Shown: positions 43,856-50,490 of the stretch, in pieces | Layout of the letters: each line of letters starts with the position of its first letter | Numbering within the stretch: position 1 is the first letter of the stretch | Source: Bradyrhizobium sp. G127 | GTDB lineage: Bacteria > Pseudomonadota > Alphaproteobacteria > Rhizobiales > Xanthobacteraceae | NCBI RefSeq assembly: GCF_021502575.1 | Contig: NZ_JAKFGN010000002.1 | Span: 1-64,000, forward strand | Length of the DNA stretch: 64,000 nucleotides | Direction of reading: 5' to 3' | Made by a program: the position numbers and the translations under genes | The notes under the pieces: generated by a model | Seen by the model: only the letters and a program-made list of their open reading frames with translations | Told to the model about the DNA's origin: nothing | Databases searched by the model: none

Positions 43856-45181
43856 TTTGGGTCGCCGATCGACAATGCGCTTGGCCTTGCCGACGGAGCG
43901 TTCGATGGTCGCCGGATCAAGCACCGTGACGCGCGCGTTGATGCCGATGGTATCTTTCACCGATTGAATCAATTGACCGGTCGCTTTTTGCCGGTCCGGG
44001 AAGCTGGCTTCCGGACGCGCCTCCACCTGGATCTCCATTTCGTCCATGCGGCCTTCACGCGTAAGGATAATCTGGTAGTGGACCGAGAGAGCCGGGATCG
44101 TGAGCAGCTTTTCCTCGATCTGGGTCGGGAATACGTTGACGCCGCGCACGATCATCATGTCGTCGGAACGTCCAGTGACCTTTTCCATGCGGCGCATCGA
44201 GCGCGCCGTGCCCGGCAGCAGCCGTGTCAGGTCGCGGGTCCGGTAGCGGATCACCGGCATGGCTTCCTTGGTCAGCGAGGTGAAGACCAGTTCGCCTTTC
44301 TCGCCGTCCGGCAGCACTTCGCCGGTCACCGGATTGATGACTTCGGGATAGAAGTGGTCTTCCCAGATGTGGAGGCCATCCTTGGTTTCCACGCATTCAT
44401 TGGCGACGCCCGGACCCATTACTTCCGACAGGCCGTAGATATCGACGGCATGGAGATCGAACGCGTCCTCGATTTCCTCGCGCATGGCGTTGGTCCACGG
44501 CTCGGCGCCGAAGATGCCGATGCGAAGTGAGGATTTGCGCGGATCGAGTCCCTGCTTTTTGAACTCGTCGAGGATCGCCAGCATGTAGGAAGGCGTCACC
44601 ATGATGACTTCGGGCTTGAAGTCGTTGATGAGCTGAACCTGCCGCTCCGTCATGCCGCCGGAAATCGGAATCACCGTGCAGCCGAGGCGTTCCGCGCCGT
44701 AGTGCGCGCCGAGGCCGCCGGTGAACAGCCCGTATCCATAGGCGATATGAACTTTCATGCCAGGGCGACCGCCTGCAGCGCGGATCGAGCGCGCGACCAC
44801 GTCGCTCCATGTGTCGATGTCGCGTTTGGTGTAGCCGACCACGGTCGGCTTGCCGGTGGTGCCCGATGAGGCGTGGATGCGCGAGATCTCGGATTGCGGC
44901 ACCGCGAACATGCCGAATGGATAGTTGTCCCGCAGGTCGGTTTTAATAGTGAAGGGAAACTTCGCCAGATCGGGCAGGTCCCTGAATTGATCCGGATGAA
45001 CGCCCGCGGCGTCGAACTTCGCGCGGTAGTGCGGCACGTTGTCATAGGCGTGCCGCAACGACCACGCGAGACGCTCGCGCTGGAGCGCACGAATCTCGTC
45101 GCGAGACGCCATCTCGTAACGATCGAGCTCCGTCGGTTCGGGCGTCAGCCGATCGAGCTTGCGCAGCGGAATCTGAAGCAA
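43850..45181 (-). CDS. paaK: Phenylacetate-CoA ligase PaaK
   Basis: This 443-residue AMP-forming ligase activates phenylacetate to phenylacetyl-CoA, the first step and the effector of paa control. The P-loop is 'SSGTTGKPTVVGYT', with 'YRTRDLTRLLPG' and 'GRSDDMMIVRGVNVFP' as later signatures. The length is normal. The stop codon lies within an extragenic palindrome. It follows paaI by 15 bases on the minus strand. Confidence 0.96.
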   Translation of the reverse strand: MLQIPLRKLDRLTPEPTELDRYEMASRDEIRALQRERLAWSLRHAYDNVPHYRAKFDAAGVHPDQFRDLPDLAKFPFTIKTDLRDNYPFGMFAVPQSEISRIHASSGTTGKPTVVGYTKRDIDTWSDVVARSIRAAGGRPGMKVHIAYGYGLFTGGLGAHYGAERLGCTVIPISGGMTERQVQLINDFKPEVIMVTPSYMLAILDEFKKQGLDPRKSSLRIGIFGAEPWTNAMREEIEDAFDLHAVDIYGLSEVMGPGVANECVETKDGLHIWEDHFYPEVINPVTGEVLPDGEKGELVFTSLTKEAMPVIRYRTRDLTRLLPGTARSMRRMEKVTGRSDDMMIVRGVNVFPTQIEEKLLTIPALSVHYQIILTREGRMDEMEIQVEARPEASFPDRQKATGQLIQSVKDTIGINARVTVLDPATIERSVGKAKRIVDRRPKA

Positions 45182-45196
45182 CGTGGTCTCCCGGTC

Positions 45197-45673
45197 TTAT
45201 TTGTTATCGTGTTGATGATTGTCCGGCGTGAGCAGCCGGCCGGAAATCGTTCGGGAATGTCCCCGAAATTCCGCGACGACCGTGTTGGCGCTGTCCCGAA
45301 CGGTGACATCGTAAATTCCGCCGCGGCCGGCGCGGGTCCGTTCAATGGCGTGCGCTGTGAGGATTTCGCCTTCGGATACGGGCTGAAGAAAGGTCACCGC
45401 GCATTGCTGGGCGACGGTGCGCTGGTCGTAGGTGTTGCAAGCAAATGCAAAGGTAGAATCCGCGAGCGTGAAGATGAAACCGCCGTGGCAGATGCCGTGG
45501 CCGTTGGTCATGTCCTTGCGGACTGTCATGGAGAGAACGGCTTCGCCGGGCGCAATGCGCTGCAGACTCATGCCGAGCCCTTTGCTGGCGCGATCGTCCG
45601 TCCACATGGTCTGCGCGCAGGCTTCGGCCAGCGCACGCGGATCACCGCTATCGGTTCTTTGGCCTGCGTCCAC
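45197..45673 (-). CDS. paaI: Phenylacetyl-CoA thioesterase PaaI
   Basis: I choose the GTG at 45673, with GGGAGG five bases upstream, giving 158 residues that begin 'MDAGQRTDSGDPRALAEAC'. A longer reading from TTG 45745 would start inside the promoter's -10 box and is rejected. The hotdog signature is 'NGHGICHGGFIFTLADSTFA'. PaaI hydrolyses stray (hydroxy)phenylacetyl-CoA and dead-end intermediates. It heads the seven-gene operon paaI-K-R-Z-EthD-P450-thioesterase. Confidence 0.9.
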   Translation of the reverse strand: MDAGQRTDSGDPRALAEACAQTMWTDDRASKGLGMSLQRIAPGEAVLSMTVRKDMTNGHGICHGGFIFTLADSTFAFACNTYDQRTVAQQCAVTFLQPVSEGEILTAHAIERTRAGRGGIYDVTVRDSANTVVAEFRGHSRTISGRLLTPDNHQHDNK

Positions 45674-45724
45674 ACGGTCCTCCCGGATCGGCTGTTGTGT
45701 CTCAGCCGTTGAGGGCAGGTTACT

Positions 45725-45750
45725 ATTGACCAACCGTCCGGTCAATTATA
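45725..45750 (-). promoter_or_regulatory. paaI promoter -10 box with palindromic operator
   Basis: On the minus strand TATAAT lies at 45750-45745. Starting at the same place and covering the expected transcription start is ATTGACC (45725-45731) ... GGTCAAT (45740-45746), perfect 7-base arms separated by eight bases with CG at the centre. It is a typical TetR-type operator. On the plus strand TTGACC (45726) and TATATT (45747) might form the divergent liv promoter, so one site could control both operons. The -35 for paaI is weak. Confidence 0.6.
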
Positions 45751-45781
45751 TTGATGGAGCCGAAGCGCATCAGATCGCACA

Positions 45782-45809
45782 GGACAATTTGTCTGGGACA
45801 ATTTGCCGG
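45782..45809. repeat. 14-base tandem repeat in the paaI-livK gap
   Basis: GGACAATTTGTCTG (45782-45795) is followed at once by GGACAATTTGCCGG (45796-45809), 12 of 14 bases equal. It sits 68 bases before the livK start. A tandem binding site or a leader element are both possible. Confidence 0.4.
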
Positions 45810-45876
45810 TGTGACGAACAAGATGTGCCGGGCAAGCTCTCCGAAAAAACGAGCGCCCATCATCAGGGAGGATTCC

Positions 45877-47040
45877 ATGAAGCCGACTTCAGCAATCAGA
45901 CTTCTATTGGCCGGCGTTGCCGGTTTGGCGTTTGCCAGTCCTGCGTTTGCACAGCAGACCGTAAAGATTGGTTCCGTGCTCTCAGTGACCGGTCCGGCTT
46001 CGTTTCTCGGCGAGCCCGAGGACAAGACATTGCGGATGTATGTCGATAAGATCAATGCGGCCGGCGGCATCGGCGGCAAGAAGGTCGAACTCATTATCTA
46101 TGACGACGGCGGAGACGCCAACAAGGCACGTACCTTCGCGACCCGTCTGATTGAGGACGACAAAGTCGTGGCGATGGCGGGCGGTTCGACGACTGGCACC
46201 ACCATGGCGATGATTCCGGTGTTCGAGGAAGCGCAGGTGCCTTTCATATCCTTCGCGGGCGCCGTTGAGGTGATCGATCCGGTCCGCAAATACGTCTTCA
46301 AGACGCCGCATACCGACAAGATGGCCTGCGAGAAGATTTTCGAAAACTTGAAGCAGCGCAAGCTCACCGATATTGCGCTGATCTCGGGCACCGACGGCTT
46401 CGGCGCTTCGATGAAGGCGCAATGCGTCAAGGCTGCGCCGAACTACGGCATCAAGATCGTCACCGAGGAGAGCTACGGTCCGCGCGACAGCGATATGACC
46501 GGCCAGCTCACCAAGATCAAGGGCACTCCCGGCGTTCAGGCCGTGGTCAATCCCGGCTTCGGGCAGGGACCTGCGATCGTCACCCGCAACTATGCGCAGC
46601 TCGGCATGACCGCGACGCCACTCTACCAGAGCCACGGCGTGGCCTCGAAGAGCTTCATCGAGCTTGCCGGTCCTGCTGCAGAAGGCGTGCGCTTGCCCGC
46701 GGCGGCCTTGCTGGTCGGCGACAAGCTGCCGGACGGTGATCCGCAGAAGAAGGTCGTGGTCGATTACAAGAAGACCTATGAGGACGGCACCAAGCAGCCG
46801 GTCTCGACCTTTGGCGGCCACGCCTATGATGGCCTGTTCATTCTCGTCGAGGCCATGAAGCGCGCCAACTCGACCGATCCGAAGAAGATTCGCGACGAGA
46901 TCGAGAAGACCAAAGGCTTTGTCGGCACGGGCGGCATCGTGACCATGTCGCCGACCGATCACCTGGGTCTCGATCTCTCCGCCTTCCGCATGCTGGAAAT
47001 CAAGGGCGGCGACTGGTCCCTGATCAAGCCCGGCGCATAG
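45877..47040 (+). CDS. livK: ABC transporter substrate-binding protein, LivK type
   Basis: This 387-residue periplasmic binding protein (Peripla_BP_6) has a signal peptide ending at 'SPAFA' (about residue 25) and the mature start 'QQTVKIGSVLSVTGPASF'. ATG 45877 has AGGGAGGA upstream. Family members bind branched amino acids, aromatic acids and other organics; its place opposite the phenylacetate operon suggests an aromatic acid such as phenylacetate. The four membrane and ATPase genes follow after a 134-base gap with a strong hairpin. The symbol is by family only. Confidence 0.9.
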   Translation: MKPTSAIRLLLAGVAGLAFASPAFAQQTVKIGSVLSVTGPASFLGEPEDKTLRMYVDKINAAGGIGGKKVELIIYDDGGDANKARTFATRLIEDDKVVAMAGGSTTGTTMAMIPVFEEAQVPFISFAGAVEVIDPVRKYVFKTPHTDKMACEKIFENLKQRKLTDIALISGTDGFGASMKAQCVKAAPNYGIKIVTEESYGPRDSDMTGQLTKIKGTPGVQAVVNPGFGQGPAIVTRNYAQLGMTATPLYQSHGVASKSFIELAGPAAEGVRLPAAALLVGDKLPDGDPQKKVVVDYKKTYEDGTKQPVSTFGGHAYDGLFILVEAMKRANSTDPKKIRDEIEKTKGFVGTGGIVTMSPTDHLGLDLSAFRMLEIKGGDWSLIKPGA

Positions 47041-47068
47041 GCGCACCCCGCGTTGCGTGACACGATTG

Positions 47069-47107
47069 GCGCTCCCGGACAGTTCGGATCGATCCGTCCG
47101 GGAGCGC
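47069..47107 (+). terminator. Strong hairpin between livK and livH
   Basis: GCGCTCCCGGAC (47069-47080) and GTCCGGGAGCGC (47096-47107) make a perfect 12-base stem, with GGATCGATCC inside the 15-base loop, then TGTTTCTC. It probably reduces read-through or protects the livK mRNA, giving more binding protein than membrane subunits. Confidence 0.65.
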
Positions 47108-47174
47108 TGTTTCTCTGCCCGACCTGTTCAAAATTGCCTTAAGCGACTGACAGCCTTTCGCCTGCGGAGCCGGA

Positions 47175-48047
47175 ATGCCCGAGTTTGTCCAGTTTCTGAT
47201 TTCCGGACTAACGGTCGGCGCGGTCTACGCGCTGGTCGCGCTGGGCTTTACGTTGGTCTACAACGCATCGGATGTCGTTAATTTCGCGCAGGGCGAGTTC
47301 GTGATGCTCGGCGGCATGGTGACGGTGTTTCTCTCCGCCGCCGGAATTCCATTGCCGCTTGCTGCGGTTCTGGCGGTCTGCGTTGCAGTTGTTGTGGGCC
47401 TGTTACTGTACTGGCTCGCGATCGAGCCTGCGCGCGATGCGTCGCCGGTCACGCTGATCATCATCACCATCGGTGCGTCGATCTTGCTGCGGGGCGCGGC
47501 GCAGATCATCTTCGACAAGCAGTTTCACAAGCTGCCCAGCATCTCCGGCGATACGCCGGTCAACCTGCTGGGCGCGACCGTCCAACCGCAAAGTTTCTGG
47601 GTGCTCGGCGGCACTGCGGCGATTGTCATCCTGCTCTATGTGTTTCTGGAGCGGACCGTTCTCGGAAAGGCCGTGCTCGCGACTGCCGCGAACAGGCTGG
47701 CGGCGCGGCTGGTCGGCATTAACACGGCGACAGTCATGGCGCTGGCATTCGGCGGCTCGGCCGCCATCGGCGCGGTAGCCGGCATCCTGATCACGCCGAT
47801 CACGCTCACCAGCTACGATGTCGGCACGATGCTTGCGCTGAAAGGATTTGCCGCGGCGATGCTGGGTGGCATGGGTAATCCGATCGGCGCTGTCGCGGGC
47901 GGTCTGCTGCTCGGCCTGCTCGAGGCATTCGGGGTCGGCTACATCAGTTCGACCTACAAGGATGCCTTTGCCTTCATCGTTATCCTGCTGGTATTGTTTG
48001 CCATGCCGCAGGGTCTGTTCGGACGCCGGACCGTGGAAAGGGTCTGA
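47175..48047 (+). CDS. livH: ABC transporter permease, LivH type
   Basis: This 290-residue inner-membrane permease has about eight hydrophobic segments. The family start 'GLTVGAVYALVALGFTLVYN' and 'VNFAQGEFVMLGG' are visible, and 'KGFAAAMLGGMGNPIGAVAGG' is the C-terminal EAA-like loop. It pairs with LivM. It follows the hairpin and starts the tight cluster livH-M-G-F. Confidence 0.93.
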   Translation: MPEFVQFLISGLTVGAVYALVALGFTLVYNASDVVNFAQGEFVMLGGMVTVFLSAAGIPLPLAAVLAVCVAVVVGLLLYWLAIEPARDASPVTLIIITIGASILLRGAAQIIFDKQFHKLPSISGDTPVNLLGATVQPQSFWVLGGTAAIVILLYVFLERTVLGKAVLATAANRLAARLVGINTATVMALAFGGSAAIGAVAGILITPITLTSYDVGTMLALKGFAAAMLGGMGNPIGAVAGGLLLGLLEAFGVGYISSTYKDAFAFIVILLVLFAMPQGLFGRRTVERV

Positions 48048-48050
48048 GCG

Positions 48051-48998
48051 GTGCTGCAGAGGATCGGTCATCGCTATCTGATATTGATTGCGCTCGCGGC
48101 GGTTGTTGCCGTGCTGCCGCTGATCTTTCCGTCGAGCTACTACTTCCGCGTCGCGTCGCTGGTCTGGGTGTCGGCTTTCGCAGCGATCGGCCTCAACGTG
48201 CTAATGGGGCAGGCCGGGCAGGTCAGCCTCGGCCATGCAGGTTTCTTCGGGATCGGAGCCTATGCCGTCGCCATTGGTCCTGCGCATTTCGGTGTCCCGC
48301 CGTGGGCAGCGATCATCATCGGCTGCGCCCTCTCGTGTGTGCTGGCCTATCTTGTTGGCCGCCCGATCCTGAAACTGAAAGGCCATTACCTCGCCATCGC
48401 CACGCTCGGCTTCGGCGTCCTTGTGGCGCTGGTCATCACCACGGAAAGCCGCTGGACCGGCGGTCCGGATGGCATGCCGGTGGCGAAGCTGGTGCTGTTC
48501 GGTTGGCGCGTCAGCGGATCGGACACATGGTACTGGATCACGGGTGGGCTTCTTGTGCTGGGCACATGGCTCGCGCTGAACCTGAACGATACGCCGACCG
48601 GACGCGCCTTCCGCGCGCTGCACGACAGTGAAGTGGCGGCGCGCGTCGCAGGCATCGATGTGGCCCGGTTCAAGCTCCAGGCCTTTGTGATCGCGGCGGC
48701 TTATGCATCGATCGCAGGCTCTGCTCTCGCCTTGATGAACGGCTTCATCAATCCCGACCAGGCCGGGTTTCTTCACTCGGTCGAAATGGTGACGATGGTA
48801 GTGCTCGGCGGTCTTGGCTCGGTTGTCGGCAGCATCGTCGGCGCGGCGGTGCTCATCACCCTGCCGCAGATTCTCACGGTGTTTCAGGAATACGAGCACC
48901 TGCTGCTCGGCTTCATCATCATCGTCTCGATGATTTTCATGCGCGACGGCATTGTTCCGACGTTGTCGCGGCTGCTGGCGAAGAGGACGCAGGCATGA
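48051..48998 (+). CDS. livM: ABC transporter permease, LivM type
   Basis: This 315-residue permease begins with GTG at 48051, three bases after livH. The family motif 'LNVLMGQAGQVSLGHAGFFGIGAY' and 'AGSALALMNGFINPDQAGF' are visible among about nine hydrophobic segments. Its stop overlaps the livG start. It forms the channel with LivH. Confidence 0.93.
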   Translation: MLQRIGHRYLILIALAAVVAVLPLIFPSSYYFRVASLVWVSAFAAIGLNVLMGQAGQVSLGHAGFFGIGAYAVAIGPAHFGVPPWAAIIIGCALSCVLAYLVGRPILKLKGHYLAIATLGFGVLVALVITTESRWTGGPDGMPVAKLVLFGWRVSGSDTWYWITGGLLVLGTWLALNLNDTPTGRAFRALHDSEVAARVAGIDVARFKLQAFVIAAAYASIAGSALALMNGFINPDQAGFLHSVEMVTMVVLGGLGSVVGSIVGAAVLITLPQILTVFQEYEHLLLGFIIIVSMIFMRDGIVPTLSRLLAKRTQA

Positions 48999-49777
48999 CG
49001 ATCCTCGCGGCGAAGGACATCGGCATTTCGTTTGGCGGCGTCAAGGCGATCGACGGCGTGAGCTTTGAGGTCGACCCCGGCAAGATTCTATCTATCATCG
49101 GCCCCAACGGGGCGGGCAAGACCACTCTTTTCAACATCGTGTCCGGCGTGTACGAATCGAGCCAGGGCAATGTTGAGCTGTCGGGCGAGGACGTCACCGG
49201 TCTCACGCCGGACAAACTCGCGGCGCGCGGCCTTTCGCGCACCTTCCAGAACCTCCAGATATTCCAGCGCATGACGGCGGCCGAGAACGTGATGGTCGGC
49301 CGCCATCTGCGCGAGCGCTGCAATCTGTTGGCGGACCTGTTCCGGCTGCCGTCGGTGACGCGGCAGAACAGCGAGACGCGCGAGGCCGCGCTGGCGTTTC
49401 TCGACGATGTTGGCTTGCGCGGCAGCGCGGATGTCGCGGCGGGTTCGCTCTCCTATGGCGCGTGCAAGCGCCTCGAGATCGCCCGCGCATTGGCTGCCGA
49501 GCCGCGTGTGCTGCTTCTCGATGAACCGGCGGCGGGCTGCAATCCGGTCGAGACCGAGGAAATCGATGAGCTGATCCGGCGCGTAGCCGCCCGTGGTATC
49601 GCGGTCGTTCTGGTCGAGCACGACATGAAGCTGGTGATGAAGATCTCGGATCACATTCTGGTTCTCAATCGCGGCAAGCCGATCGCCGAAGGCGAGCCTC
49701 GCGCGGTGCGCGACAATCCGGCTGTGCTGGAAGCCTATCTCGGCAAACACGGAGCCAGGGAGGCGGCGCGTGCTTGA
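48995..49777 (+). CDS. livG: ABC transporter ATPase, LivG type
   Basis: This 260-residue ATPase has Walker A 'GPNGAGKTTLFN', signature 'LSYGACKRLEIARAL' (LSYGA in place of LSGGQ) and Walker B 'VLLLDEPAAG'. ATG 48995 overlaps the livM stop by four bases. It pairs with LivF. Confidence 0.94.
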   Translation: MTILAAKDIGISFGGVKAIDGVSFEVDPGKILSIIGPNGAGKTTLFNIVSGVYESSQGNVELSGEDVTGLTPDKLAARGLSRTFQNLQIFQRMTAAENVMVGRHLRERCNLLADLFRLPSVTRQNSETREAALAFLDDVGLRGSADVAAGSLSYGACKRLEIARALAAEPRVLLLDEPAAGCNPVETEEIDELIRRVAARGIAVVLVEHDMKLVMKISDHILVLNRGKPIAEGEPRAVRDNPAVLEAYLGKHGAREAARA

Positions 49778-50474
49778 AGTCGCGAACCTTCGCAGTTCCT
49801 ATGGCCGCATCGAGGTGCTGCACGGTGTCAACCTCACCGTGCGCGCTGGCGAAGTGGTGGCATTGATCGGCTCGAACGGTGCGGGCAAGACCACGCTGTT
49901 GCGTGCGCTGTCCGGCGTACAGCCGATCACCGCCGGTGAGGTCCGCTTTCTCGGCGAACGCATCGACCGCCTCAAACCGCACAAGCGCGTCGAGCGCGGC
50001 ATGACCCAATCGCCGGAAGGCCGTCAGATTTTCGGCCCCTTGACGGTTGAGGACAATCTTCGTCTCGGGGCTTACATGCGCCGTGATAAGGGAATCGAAG
50101 CCGACCGCGACCATGTGTTCGCGATGTTTCCGGTCCTTGCGGAGAAGCGGCATCTTCTCGCGGGCGGATTGTCCGGCGGCCAGCAGCAGATGCTGGCGAT
50201 CGGACGCGCGCTGATGGGTAAACCGAAATTATTGCTGCTGGACGAACCATCGCTCGGCCTGTCGCCGACGCTGGTTGACCAGATTCTCGCTGCCATTGTC
50301 AGTCTCAGGCAGGACGGCGTGACAGTTCTGCTGGTTGAGCAGAACGCGAGCGCGGCTCTTGAAATCGCCGATCGCGGCTATGTGCTGGAAACCGGCAAGG
50401 TAGCCTTCGAGGGCGCGGGTGCGACCTTGCTGTCGGACCCGAAAGTCAAAGCAGCGTATCTCGGCGCAGCTTAG
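49770..50474 (+). CDS. livF: ABC transporter ATPase, LivF type
   Basis: This 234-residue ATPase begins with GTG at 49770, overlapping the livG stop by eight bases. Walker A is 'GSNGAGKTTLLRAL', the signature 'LSGGQQQMLAIGRAL', and Walker B 'LLLLDEPSLG'. It completes the importer. Its stop is 16 bases from the convergent RND gene, and there is no clear terminator. Confidence 0.94.
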   Translation: MLEVANLRSSYGRIEVLHGVNLTVRAGEVVALIGSNGAGKTTLLRALSGVQPITAGEVRFLGERIDRLKPHKRVERGMTQSPEGRQIFGPLTVEDNLRLGAYMRRDKGIEADRDHVFAMFPVLAEKRHLLAGGLSGGQQQMLAIGRALMGKPKLLLLDEPSLGLSPTLVDQILAAIVSLRQDGVTVLLVEQNASAALEIADRGYVLETGKVAFEGAGATLLSDPKVKAAYLGAA

Positions 50475-50490
50475 GTGCCCAGAAAGACAA

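Noticed and set aside
47069-47107. A standard rho-independent terminator
   Set aside because: The stem is excellent but is not followed by a clean T-run, and livH continues the operon, so partial attenuation or RNA protection is more likely.
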